From IMG/VR virus record IMGVR_UViG_3300009182_000151, positions 1-37,840 of that record: DNA of 37,840 bases; one strand, given 5' to 3'. Under the pieces are notes generated by a model, which saw nothing but the letters and a program-made list of their open reading frames with translations, did no database searches and was not told the DNA's origin. The DNA comes from a virus. The translations under genes and the position numbers were made by a program. This document shows, one piece after another, positions 1 through 7,705 of the stretch; within the stretch, counting starts at the first letter, position 1; every line of letters starts with the position of its first letter.

Positions 1-5
1 AAAAC

Positions 6-24
6 AATAGAAAGTTATGAATAA
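6..24 (+). repeat. Start-region repeat, copy 1
   Basis: AATAGAAAGTTATGAATAA occurs here and, without a mismatch, at 261-279. In both places the ATG inside it is the start codon of a small ORF, so the repeat covers about 11 bases of leader plus the first codons. Confidence 0.8.
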
Positions 25-238
25 TCATTTAGATTTTTGTAAAAAATATCCTCAAACAATAGAGGGATATGAAGATGGAATGAACTTATTACAGCATCAG
101 ATTGATAATAATATAACTCCAGTGGTTGATTATTTTAAGGTCGGTGAGTTAGTTCAGATGTATAATAATCATCCGGAAGTTTTTATTGAGTATAGAACAT
201 TAAAAGAAGATTGGAACAATTTAATTTCACCAAACTAA
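17..238 (+). CDS. Small hypothetical protein (73 aa)
   Basis: I do not recognise this protein. It is short, soluble-looking and rich in Asn, Tyr and acidic residues, with no signal peptide or membrane segment. The ATG is preceded by an A-rich stretch and no Shine-Dalgarno sequence. The 19 bases around its start (6-24) are repeated exactly around the start of the next gene, which supports this start and suggests a shared translation-initiation region or a duplicated leader. It heads a run of same-strand genes leading to the gp47-like nuclease. Confidence 0.65.
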   Translation: MNNHLDFCKKYPQTIEGYEDGMNLLQHQIDNNITPVVDYFKVGELVQMYNNHPEVFIEYRTLKEDWNNLISPN

Positions 239-260
239 TCACAATAACAAAAATAACAAA

Positions 261-279
261 AATAGAAAGTTATGAATAA
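261..279 (+). repeat. Start-region repeat, copy 2
   Basis: This is the exact second copy of the 19-base element at 6-24, again centred on a start codon (272). The rest of the two proteins is not obviously similar, so only the leader and the first residues (Met-Asn-Asn) are shared. Confidence 0.8.
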
Positions 280-655
280 CGAACAACAACAGATAATTGA
301 TAAGGTGTATGAGAATTACTGTAACACTTTAATAGGTTCAATTACTTTTAGTGAGAGAGGTAAACATTTCAAATCAGATGGACTTGAATTTAATAGCGGA
401 TATCCTAATTATGTTCATTACTCACAAGAAGAGTTCATCAACAAATGTAAAACCGATACAGAGTTCAGTGAAAAGTGGGGATTAAAGATTGAAGAAAGGG
501 AGTTGAGTGAAGGCGAGAGAGGATTATTGTTACAACCTTTGGGATTAGACCCTTTAACAAAAGAAGGTAGAGATAGATTATGGAAAGAAAATAACCTACC
601 AACCAAACTAATTACAATAACATATAACAATAAAACAATAACGAGTTATGATTAA
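272..655 (+). CDS. Hypothetical protein (127 aa)
   Basis: This is an unrecognised, mostly hydrophilic protein with no membrane segment. The middle is acidic (a run around ELSEGERG near residue 78) and the C-terminus is polar and Thr-rich. Its stop codon lies inside the first codons of the next gene (8-base overlap), so it is probably translationally coupled to the gp47-like nuclease. Position suggests a role near recombination or repair, but nothing in the sequence shows this. Confidence 0.65.
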   Translation: MNNEQQQIIDKVYENYCNTLIGSITFSERGKHFKSDGLEFNSGYPNYVHYSQEEFINKCKTDTEFSEKWGLKIEERELSEGERGLLLQPLGLDPLTKEGRDRLWKENNLPTKLITITYNNKTITSYD

Positions 656-1427
656 AAAACTAGTACATTTTAGCGACTTACATATTAGGTTGTTTAAAGA
701 CCACGAACTTTACAAAAAAATATTGGAACAAGCATTCTCGGAGTGGAAATCAATTGCTCCTGATAGAATTGTATTTACAGGTGATTTAGTTCATAGTAAG
801 AATCAAATGACTCCTGAACTAATTGAGTTTGTTGCTTGGGTATTAAATGAATGTTCCAAGATTACAAAAACAATTGTAATCATAGGTAATCACGACTTCC
901 TTGAAAATAACGTTCAGAGATTGGATGCCCTCACACCTATTATTGATTCATTACAGAATGAGAATGTTGTCTATTTAAAAGACAGAGGTGTATATGAAGA
1001 TGAGAATGTTAATTGGTGTGTCTATTCATTAGTTCAACATAACATTCCCCCCGATATTATGAAATCCGATAAAAAAAATATTGGATTATTTCACGGACCA
1101 GTTATTGGATTATCAACAGACATCGGACACAAGTTTGAAGATGGATTTGATGTTGCCAAGTTTAAAGGTTGTGATTTGGTTTTATGTGGAGATATTCATA
1201 AGCGTCAGGTGTTTGATATTCCCGGTAAAAAGAAAGCATATATGATTGGTTCAACCATCCAACAAAACTTTGGTGAGACAATCAAAGCACACGGATATGG
1301 TGTATATGAACTTGAAAAGGATGAATATACCTTTATTGACTTACCAAACCCTAAACCATTCCTTAAATTTTATATCAATTCAATTGATGCACTTGTTGAA
1401 GGAACGGAATCTTTAATTAACTACTAA
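648..1427 (+). CDS. SbcD/Mre11-like recombination nuclease (T4 gp47 type)
   Basis: This is a calcineurin-like metallophosphoesterase forming the nuclease half of a recombination and repair complex with the gp46-like ATPase at 2591-4969. The metal-binding motifs are in order: D10-L-H12, G45-D46-L-V-H49, G80-N-H-D83, H149 (LFHG) and G181-D-I-H184. They are followed by GSTIQQNFGE, which matches the usual end of the SbcD catalytic domain. At 259 residues it is shorter than T4 gp47 (339 aa), so the C-terminal capping region is reduced. In T4-like phages this complex processes DNA ends for recombination-dependent replication. Its stop overlaps the next start as TAATG. Confidence 0.92.
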   Translation: MIKKLVHFSDLHIRLFKDHELYKKILEQAFSEWKSIAPDRIVFTGDLVHSKNQMTPELIEFVAWVLNECSKITKTIVIIGNHDFLENNVQRLDALTPIIDSLQNENVVYLKDRGVYEDENVNWCVYSLVQHNIPPDIMKSDKKNIGLFHGPVIGLSTDIGHKFEDGFDVAKFKGCDLVLCGDIHKRQVFDIPGKKKAYMIGSTIQQNFGETIKAHGYGVYELEKDEYTFIDLPNPKPFLKFYINSIDALVEGTESLINY

Positions 1428-2050
1428 TGGAAATTAAACTCAACCTATCTAATACAGAACACAAAGAACTTGTTTCTTATTGTAATCTTAATGACTTATT
1501 GATTAGTGAAGTAGTCAAGAAATCCTTTACAACTGGTTTCAATATTGAAAGATATGGATTACTTTCAGGGAGTGATGAAGTGGTAGAGAAAGTAGTGGAA
1601 AAGATTGTGGAGAAAAGAGTTGAGATTCCGGTGGAGATTGAGAAAGAAGTTATAAAGATAGAGTATGTAGAAGTGATTAAAGAGGTTATAAGGGAGGTTG
1701 AGAAGATAGTTGAAGTTCCTGTGGAGGTAATCAAAGAAGTTGAAAAAATCGTCTATAATGAGGGTGAGGTTATAGAAGTAATCAAGGAAGTTCCCGTGGA
1801 AGTAATAAAGGAAGTAGAGAAAATTGTTGAGGTTCCTGTTGAAGTTATAAAAGAAGTTATTGTGGAGAAAGAACCTGACGATACAAAACTCAAAGCATTA
1901 GAACAAACCTTACATAAACTCAAATCAGAGAATATTGATAAGGATAAAAAAATTAGAGAATTAGAACAAACAATAAACAATATTCAGTTTAACCAAAAAA
2001 ACTCGGCAACATATTTGAGGGGTTCAAACTTGAATGATAAACTTTTTTAA
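1427..2050 (+). CDS. VEK/VPVEVIKE repeat coiled-coil protein
   Basis: A unique N-terminal segment (residues 1-50) is followed by about 100 residues of imperfect repeats built from units such as VEKIVEVPVEVIKEVEK. A heptad-like Leu/Lys/Glu segment follows (about 150-190). No enzyme motif is visible. The regular alternation of Val/Ile with Glu/Lys suggests an extended beta or coiled-coil rod. The gene sits between the two subunits of the gp46/gp47 complex and overlaps gp47 by one base. Function is unknown. The DNA repeats (about 1580-1870) make recombinational length change likely. Confidence 0.8.
   Translation: MEIKLNLSNTEHKELVSYCNLNDLLISEVVKKSFTTGFNIERYGLLSGSDEVVEKVVEKIVEKRVEIPVEIEKEVIKIEYVEVIKEVIREVEKIVEVPVEVIKEVEKIVYNEGEVIEVIKEVPVEVIKEVEKIVEVPVEVIKEVIVEKEPDDTKLKALEQTLHKLKSENIDKDKKIRELEQTINNIQFNQKNSATYLRGSNLNDKLF
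1580..1870 (+). repeat. Degenerate in-frame repeats encoding VEK/VPVEV units
   Basis: Imperfect repeats of about 12-50 bases, based on gttgaagttcctgtggag and gtaatcaaagaagttgaa, encode the rod of the 1427-2050 protein. Synonymous differences between units show that the protein repeat is kept while the DNA drifts. Confidence 0.75.
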
Positions 2051-2064
2051 ACTATATTTTAATT

Positions 2065-2421
2065 ATGACGCAACTTGTATTATGGATGATTATGGCTTAC
2101 GGATTAAGCAACATCGTCGTTTATTCAAAAATCTTCTCAGGAGTTAGAAAAATCTTCTCAGAAATGGCAGAAATGCCACTACCAATGATTCAATCAATAG
2201 GTAAGTTTTTACAAGGTATGACTTCCTGTATGATGTGTTTTGGTTTCCATTGCGGTTGGTTTTTAGCACTTTTAGTGTATTCACCTGTACACGAATTACT
2301 TGGAGTTAGTTCTTGGTATTCTTGGTTCTTTGATGCGTTTTTAGCATCAGGGGCGGTATGGGCAATCAACTCAATTATAGAATGGTTTGAGCAAAACAGA
2401 CCTAGTAACAATCAAATATAA
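2065..2421 (+). CDS. Integral membrane protein, DUF1360-like
   Basis: The protein has an N-terminal hydrophobic helix (residues 3-20), a central helix containing SCMMCFGFHCGWFLALLVY (about 53-72) and a third helix (about 87-104). The CxxCxGxxxG pattern at the start of the middle helix resembles DUF1360 membrane proteins of phages and bacteria, whose function is unknown. The C-terminus is short and polar. It lies in the gp47-gp46 operon, but its membrane location makes a direct recombination role doubtful. Confidence 0.75.
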   Translation: MTQLVLWMIMAYGLSNIVVYSKIFSGVRKIFSEMAEMPLPMIQSIGKFLQGMTSCMMCFGFHCGWFLALLVYSPVHELLGVSSWYSWFFDAFLASGAVWAINSIIEWFEQNRPSNNQI

Positions 2422-2426
2422 AAATT

Positions 2427-2591
2427 ATGGCAAAGTCAAAACAAAGAAAAGGACACAAACAAAAAATTGCAACAAGAAACAAAATCGCAAAGGCCCAACA
2501 AAAAATGTTTCAAGAACAAATGATGAGACAACTTGAAGAGTTGAAAAAGAAATTTGCTGCAGAATCAGGAACAACACAAAACCCCGAATAA
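2427..2591 (+). CDS. Small basic protein (54 aa)
   Basis: This short ORF begins MAKSKQRKGHKQK and is very rich in Lys, Arg and Gln in its first half. A predicted helix (MFQEQMMRQLEELKKKF) follows, then a polar tail. It fills the gap between its neighbours exactly: it starts 5 bases after the upstream stop and overlaps the gp46-like gene by one base (TAATG). The base composition suggests nucleic-acid binding, but no family is recognised. Confidence 0.7.
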   Translation: MAKSKQRKGHKQKIATRNKIAKAQQKMFQEQMMRQLEELKKKFAAESGTTQNPE

Positions 2592-4969
2592 TGAAATGGG
2601 ATTTATTCAATCCAAAACCAGAATTTAATACAAAAACTATGGCACACAAATTAGATGTCTCAACATTAGACAATCCCTACATTCAGGTTATTTGGGAAGA
2701 CACCCCCGAGAATTTCACGCAGGAGAGAATCAAATCGGTGAAACAATATTTCCAAAAGAAATATGCGTCCAACAACATTAATGTAATCACAAAGGTTAAA
2801 ACAACGGATGACGTTCAGCAAACCATAGATGTTTCTGTAAACATTATGGATAAGAACTATCAAAGAGAGTTAGTTAGAAGTTTGGTTGAAGCCAAAGGAC
2901 ACGAAAACTTACTTGATAGTGTTATGAATATTGACTCGGCGGTTGAATCAAGAATGATTACAGATGAAGTTGAAATTTCTCCATTCAAGAAGTGGTATAT
3001 CAAAAAGATTGAATTTAGCAACTTCTTATCTTATGGTGAGAACCAAGTGATTGATTTTGAGAAATGTAATGGTATTACCGTAGTTGAGTCAGACCCCCCT
3101 AATTTCGGGGGTAAGACAGTCCTGAGTGTGGATTTGCTTATGTTCTTATTTTTCAATACAACCACCAAGACACAGAAGGCGGAGGAGATATTTAATAGAT
3201 TCTCCGACAGCAACAAAGTAAGTGTAAAGGGTGAGATTACAATTGATGGTGAGGATTATATCATCGCCAGAAGTATTGAAAGAAAGAAGAACAAAGCCGG
3301 AGAATGGAACGTCAAGAGTGAACTTGATTTCTTTAAAAAACTTGCTGACGGACAACTTCAAAACTTCACAGGAGAACAGAGGAGAGAAACAGAGAACTTC
3401 ATCAAAAATTCCATCGGGAATATGGATGATTTTCTTATGACGATTCTAACAACCGCATCCAATCTTGAAGATTTAATTGAAGCAAAACCAACGGCAAGAG
3501 GACAGGTTTTATCAAGGTTCCTTGGACTTGAATTTATCAAGAAGAAGGAAGAAACCGCAAAAGAAATCTATTCGGAGTTCTCAAAGGGAATGATGTCTAA
3601 TGTCTATAACACCGAGTCGTTGAGACAACAGAACGAGTCCTCAAAGGAGGAAATTAAAACTTTGGAAAGTGAGATTGAAAACGCCGACAAGCAGATTGTG
3701 GACGTGGACAACAGGTTAAAGAAGGGACAGGATTACAAGGACGGACTTATCGGTTCCAAGTATACAGACCTAGACCAAGAGTTGGTTATATTAAATCCTG
3801 ATACACTTAAAACACAAATCTCAGGGGCAGACAGCACAATCAAAGACCTTGAAAGAAACATCCAATCCGTTGATGTTGTTGAACCAAAGAAGTATTACCA
3901 CGAAGACAAGCACGATGAGGTTAAAGAGAAACTTCTTAACACCAAACTTGATAAGAACAGAGCTTGGGACAAGGTGGAAGATATCTCTGATATGGTTACC
4001 AAGTATGGTGATGGGATGCAGTGTCAACACTGTGGCATTAAGTTAATGGAAGCGGAACTCACAAAGAAGAAAATCTCTGAACTCGGAGAGTGGAAAGAGA
4101 AACACAATAGTTTAAGTGATGATGTTACAAAACTTGAATTGGAAGAGAAATCATTTGTTGAACTCAAAAATGAATTTGATAAGTATGAGAAAAACAAACT
4201 CATTAAAGAGAAGTATGAGATTAGTCTTGAAAGTGCCGTAAATAAGAAACAACAACTTGAAGATAAGTTGGGAAGATACGAGAAGGTCCAAGAGAAAATC
4301 AAAAAGAATAATGAGATTGAAGCTCAACTTGTTAAGGCAAATATGAGAATAAACGAACTGATTGATGAGAAGAGAAGTTATGACAGAATTAAAGTTTCTA
4401 ATCAACTCAACATCAAAAATCACACCGAGAGAATTGAAAAGAACAATGAGATTATCACGATGATTGCAGAAGAGTTTGAGAGAGAAAAAGTTTATAAAAT
4501 CTATATGGATGTGTTCGGAAAGAACGGGATATCCAAGATGATTATGAAAACTATGATGCCTCTAATCAATCAGGAACTTCAAAGGCTTCTTATGGATTCT
4601 TGTTATTTCAATTTAGAGATTAGAATTAGCGACAAAAATGAAGTTGAGTTTATGATGATTGATAACTCAACAGGTATTGAGAAACTGATGGCGTCAGGTT
4701 CGGGGTATGAGAGGACAATTGCAAGTATGGCTTTAAGAGCTGTATTAAGTAAGGTTTGTTCTTTACCAAAACCAAATATCATAGTGTGGGACGAAGTGTT
4801 CGGTAAGGTTAGTAATGAGAACCTTGATATGGTTGGAGAGTTTTTCAATAAAATGAAGGAGTATTTTGAGAAAATCTTTGTAATCACACATAACCCGCTT
4901 GTTAATAATTGGGCGAATAATGTGGTTAAGATTAGTAAAGTAGACAATATTAGTAGAGTAAAACAATAA
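2591..4969 (+). CDS. SbcC/Rad50-like recombination ATPase (T4 gp46 type)
   Basis: This is an ABC-type ATPase partner of the 648-1427 nuclease. It has an atypical Walker A (SDPPNFGGKT, K175), long coiled-coil arms, a zinc hook C478-QH-C481 in the middle, a signature region (ASGSGYERT), a Walker B ending W-D734-E735, a D-loop (SNENLD) and an H-loop (ITHNP). At 792 residues it is much longer than T4 gp46 (560). Part of the excess is an extension of about 130 residues before the Rad50 core starts at IKKIEFSNFLSYG. The first Gly of the P-loop is Pro here. All other ATPase motifs are present, so activity is likely. Confidence 0.93.
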   Translation: MKWDLFNPKPEFNTKTMAHKLDVSTLDNPYIQVIWEDTPENFTQERIKSVKQYFQKKYASNNINVITKVKTTDDVQQTIDVSVNIMDKNYQRELVRSLVEAKGHENLLDSVMNIDSAVESRMITDEVEISPFKKWYIKKIEFSNFLSYGENQVIDFEKCNGITVVESDPPNFGGKTVLSVDLLMFLFFNTTTKTQKAEEIFNRFSDSNKVSVKGEITIDGEDYIIARSIERKKNKAGEWNVKSELDFFKKLADGQLQNFTGEQRRETENFIKNSIGNMDDFLMTILTTASNLEDLIEAKPTARGQVLSRFLGLEFIKKKEETAKEIYSEFSKGMMSNVYNTESLRQQNESSKEEIKTLESEIENADKQIVDVDNRLKKGQDYKDGLIGSKYTDLDQELVILNPDTLKTQISGADSTIKDLERNIQSVDVVEPKKYYHEDKHDEVKEKLLNTKLDKNRAWDKVEDISDMVTKYGDGMQCQHCGIKLMEAELTKKKISELGEWKEKHNSLSDDVTKLELEEKSFVELKNEFDKYEKNKLIKEKYEISLESAVNKKQQLEDKLGRYEKVQEKIKKNNEIEAQLVKANMRINELIDEKRSYDRIKVSNQLNIKNHTERIEKNNEIITMIAEEFEREKVYKIYMDVFGKNGISKMIMKTMMPLINQELQRLLMDSCYFNLEIRISDKNEVEFMMIDNSTGIEKLMASGSGYERTIASMALRAVLSKVCSLPKPNIIVWDEVFGKVSNENLDMVGEFFNKMKEYFEKIFVITHNPLVNNWANNVVKISKVDNISRVKQ

Positions 4970-4973
4970 AAAA

Positions 4974-5657
4974 ATGGAAAAAAAAATTAGAGAAGAACTT
5001 AAAAAAGTTGATTTAATTCAAGAAGGGCTCAGAATAGTTGAAAAGAATTTATGCAAATATTTATGGAGAGCATATAAGAATAAGTTAACTATTTCAGAAT
5101 TATACAAATATGAAGAAACAAACCAAATTACCGGTAAATTTACGACAAATGTTTGTGATTATTTTATGCAATGGATTATACTAGAAGGAAATGAATACTT
5201 AAAAAGTAAAAATTCTCCTTTACGAATAATTGATAGAAAAAAACCAATTAAAGAAAAAGGTAAAGAAAAAGAAATGTCTTTTGATATTATCTTTGAATAT
5301 GATGGAGTGGAGGTAAAGTACGAAATTAAATTTTCACAAGGAGATAATGTGTTTCAGGGTTCTACTCATGGAAAAAATAAAGTACCAAATTTCATATTAA
5401 TTCAATTTTCTGCAAATTTAAATAGAATAATTTTAGAAGATAATAAAAATATATTGGGGTATGTTTGGGTAGGATGTCTGAATAAAAAACCTGAATTTGA
5501 CGGAACCCCAACAGAGAAAAGTTCAAGAACAGGATTTTCACTTACTAAATATGACTATGATATTGACGAGATGATAGAATTAACTATACTTGGTGATGTA
5601 AAACCACAAACCCGCAATTGGAAAAAATGGTGGCTTGTTGGTGATAAAATTAATTAA
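4974..5657 (+). CDS. Putative type II restriction endonuclease, PD-(D/E)xK fold
   Basis: I do not recognise a named family. Residues 101-120 contain a D104 at the end of a strand and E117-I-K119 after a turn, as in the D...ExK catalytic core of PD-(D/E)xK nucleases, followed by a polar patch (SQGDNVFQG). The C-terminal half is rich in aromatic and basic residues. It sits 10 bases before a TSPPY DNA methyltransferase, the usual order of a small restriction-modification pair, and is visibly AT-richer than the gp46 gene before it. A different phage nuclease or an unrelated fold remains possible. Confidence 0.6.
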   Translation: MEKKIREELKKVDLIQEGLRIVEKNLCKYLWRAYKNKLTISELYKYEETNQITGKFTTNVCDYFMQWIILEGNEYLKSKNSPLRIIDRKKPIKEKGKEKEMSFDIIFEYDGVEVKYEIKFSQGDNVFQGSTHGKNKVPNFILIQFSANLNRIILEDNKNILGYVWVGCLNKKPEFDGTPTEKSSRTGFSLTKYDYDIDEMIELTILGDVKPQTRNWKKWWLVGDKIN

Positions 5658-5667
5658 TAAATTAAAA

Positions 5668-6624
5668 ATGAACAAAATATTTTTAGGGAATTCAATTGAG
5701 GTGATGAATAATTTACCTGAAGAATATGTTGATTTGACAGTAACGTCACCACCATATGATAATTTAAGAACTTATAATGGTAAGATAAAAGATGAGGTTG
5801 TTTATGAGGATGGTTTTAGTTTTCCTTTTGTTGAAATGGCACGTCAATTATATCGAATTACTAAAAAGGGAGGTGTAGTTGTATGGGTTGTTAATGACCA
5901 AGTAAAAAATGGCGGTGAAACCGGCAGCTCATTCAAACAAGCACTTAAGTTTATGGAAATTGGTTTTACATTGTATGATACAATGATTTACCATAAAAAT
6001 GGTGCACCGTTTCCTGAAACAGGTAGATATTCTCAAGTGTTTGAATATATGTTTGTTTTTAGTAAGGGTACTCCAAAAACAATTAATTTATTAAAAGATA
6101 AACCTAATAGATGGGCGGGACATACAAATTTTGGAGACCCGTCTAAAAGAGAAAAAGATGGTGGGTTGAAAAAAGTGGATAAATTTGTAATATCGGAATA
6201 TGGAACAAGATATAATGTTTGGTATATAAACAATGGAAAAGGATTTTCATCTAAAGATGAAATAGCATTTCAACACCCCGCAATATTTCCTGAATCTTTG
6301 GCAGAAGACCATATATTATCTTGGTCTAAAGAAGGCGATTTAATTTTGGACCCAATGTGTGGAAGTGGAACTACTTTAAAAATGTCGAAAATTAATAATA
6401 GGAATTATTTAGGGATAGATATAAATGAAGAATATGTTAATATATCTGAGAAAAGAGTTGAGAATATAATTCCATATACTGAAGAAAATCCAAACCCTAA
6501 AACATCTTTTTTATTATCTAAAGAAGATGCATTAGCTAAAAGAAAAAAAACAGAAAAAACCGAGAAAAAAACAAAAATTCAGAAAAAAATTGAGCAAAAA
6601 ATAGAACAGCAAAAACTTTTTTAA
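5668..6624 (+). CDS. DNA methyltransferase, TSPPY class (N4-cytosine or N6-adenine)
   Basis: This is an S-adenosylmethionine-dependent amino-methyltransferase of the beta type. The catalytic motif IV is T26-SPPY30 near the N-terminus and the AdoMet-binding motif I (DPMCGSGTT, 228-236) is near the C-terminus. The reading frame is open from 5635, but I chose the ATG at 5668 because it follows the upstream stop and begins MNKIFLGNSIEVM, the usual start of this family. A Lys-rich tail of about 30 residues follows the catalytic domain. It is probably the protective partner of the 4974-5657 nuclease. Confidence 0.9.
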   Translation: MNKIFLGNSIEVMNNLPEEYVDLTVTSPPYDNLRTYNGKIKDEVVYEDGFSFPFVEMARQLYRITKKGGVVVWVVNDQVKNGGETGSSFKQALKFMEIGFTLYDTMIYHKNGAPFPETGRYSQVFEYMFVFSKGTPKTINLLKDKPNRWAGHTNFGDPSKREKDGGLKKVDKFVISEYGTRYNVWYINNGKGFSSKDEIAFQHPAIFPESLAEDHILSWSKEGDLILDPMCGSGTTLKMSKINNRNYLGIDINEEYVNISEKRVENIIPYTEENPNPKTSFLLSKEDALAKRKKTEKTEKKTKIQKKIEQKIEQQKLF

Positions 6625-6625
6625 C

Positions 6626-6633
6626 TATATTTG
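6626..6633 (+). promoter_or_regulatory. Bacteroidota-type -7 box TATATTTG
   Basis: TATATTTG fits the TAnnTTTG -7 consensus and lies only 4 bases before the ATG at 6638. If used, transcription would start at or almost at the start codon, giving a leaderless message. No clear TTTG -33 element is seen at the expected spacing, so the call is tentative. Confidence 0.45.
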
Positions 6634-6637
6634 TGGT

Positions 6638-7147
6638 ATGCAAACATTCTTACCATATTCAGACATTAGACAATCGTTAAAAGTATTAGACAACAAAAGA
6701 CTTGGAAAACAACGAGTAGAAGCTTATCAAATAATAAATGCAATCACCGGAAGACCAAAGTTAGACGGAACACCTTACAAAGGATGGATTAACCATCCTT
6801 GTTCTGTTATGTGGAGAAAATTTGTTCCGGCACTAAAATTTTACTATAATTGTTGTATTGATGAGTGGGTTAGTAGAGGTTTTACCAATACTATGAAGAA
6901 AGAAATAATTGATGAAGAAATTGTTTTACCCGATTGGATTGGTGTTGAAAGTTTCCATTCATCTCACAGGGCAAATTTATTAAAAAAAGAACCGGAGTTT
7001 TATTCACAATACGTATGGACTGAAAATCCTCAGGACCCGTATGTTTGGTTAGATAAAGACGGAAAATGGTATAAACAACAATCAGGACAAAAAGGTAGAA
7101 TTTATTTTGAAGAAAAAAGATTTTTATCAAATTGTGTCACATTCTAA
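6638..7147 (+). CDS. Pyr_excise / MSMEG_6728-like protein (pyrimidine-dimer glycosylase-related)
   Basis: The N-terminus MQTFLPYSDIRQSLKVLD, the NKRLGKQRVEAYQI box, the WINHPCSVMW box, a DEWVSRGF segment and the later SHRANLLKKEPEFY box match, in order, a family annotated as pyrimidine dimer DNA glycosylase or MSMEG_6728-like. T4 DenV-type enzymes incise next to UV dimers. Whether this family shares that activity is not established by the sequence alone. The last 30-40 residues (from about DPYVWLDKDG) look like an added tail. A repair role would suit a freshwater phage. Confidence 0.75.
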   Translation: MQTFLPYSDIRQSLKVLDNKRLGKQRVEAYQIINAITGRPKLDGTPYKGWINHPCSVMWRKFVPALKFYYNCCIDEWVSRGFTNTMKKEIIDEEIVLPDWIGVESFHSSHRANLLKKEPEFYSQYVWTENPQDPYVWLDKDGKWYKQQSGQKGRIYFEEKRFLSNCVTF

Positions 7148-7158
7148 AAGAGTTTAGT

Positions 7159-7166
7159 TATCTTTG
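7159..7166 (+). promoter_or_regulatory. Bacteroidota-type -7 box TATCTTTG
   Basis: TATCTTTG lies 14 bases before the ATG at 7181, just after the stop of the upstream gene. It is the same octamer used before the DUF932 and PcfJ-like genes. A TTG lies 24 bases upstream, farther than the usual 20, so the -33 part is uncertain. Confidence 0.6.
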
Positions 7167-7180
7167 TAAAAATAAAAAAT

Positions 7181-7696
7181 ATGAAAAAATATCTGTTGAC
7201 GGTTTTTGGTGATTTTAGTAGTAAAGAAATTATCGCAAGATTAGGTAAGGGAATGGCTCCGATTGTTGATTCGCAGCAATTAAAATTTCAATATATAAAA
7301 GGGGCAATTGTATTTCACTTTGGTTCTGAAGTAAGCGCTGATGAAATTTATGATTATGTTGCGGGAATTTTTTATGGTATGTCAGATTCATTCATTCTGA
7401 CAGAAATGACTGACAAAACGTCAGTTTATATGCCTGACGACATTAAGGCACACTTGTTGGATTTGGAAAATGAAAGTGAAGGACTTGACATTAGAATTGA
7501 AATACCAAGAATGGGTAAATCAGTTGATGATATGTCAGAAATGGCGGAAGACTTTGTTAGTTTTTTATTGGAAGAAATGGAAGATGAAATAAAAGTTCCA
7601 ACTTTGAATCAAATTCTTGATAAAATCAACGAAAACGGAATATCTTCACTTTCAGGATTTGAAAAAGAAATACTTGACGAATACAGTAAAAACTAA
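7181..7696 (+). CDS. Hypothetical protein with DUF6576-like C-terminal helix motif
   Basis: The main part is a small alpha/beta domain (residues 1-90) of unknown function, followed by an acidic linker. The last 30 residues (PTLNQILDKINENGISSLSGFEKEILDEYSKN) resemble the short C-terminal motif ILDKI..KGi.SLt..E...L..YSK that ends Bacteroidota rhomboid-type proteins. It is separated from the sigma gene by only 9 bases and is probably co-transcribed with it from the promoter at 7159. It could regulate or bind the transcription machinery, but that is position-based guesswork. Confidence 0.7.
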   Translation: MKKYLLTVFGDFSSKEIIARLGKGMAPIVDSQQLKFQYIKGAIVFHFGSEVSADEIYDYVAGIFYGMSDSFILTEMTDKTSVYMPDDIKAHLLDLENESEGLDIRIEIPRMGKSVDDMSEMAEDFVSFLLEEMEDEIKVPTLNQILDKINENGISSLSGFEKEILDEYSKN

Positions 7697-7705
7697 AATT
7701 AAAAT

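Noticed and set aside
1477-1980. Minus-strand Ser/Thr/Ile-rich ORFs opposite the VEK repeats
   Set aside because: They are the antisense of the repeat-encoding DNA and have no independent features; the plus-strand gene is coupled to its neighbours by overlaps.
5635-5667. Upstream ATG-type start for the methyltransferase at 5635
   Set aside because: It would overlap the endonuclease gene by 23 bases and add a non-conserved segment; the start at 5668 gives the usual family N-terminus.
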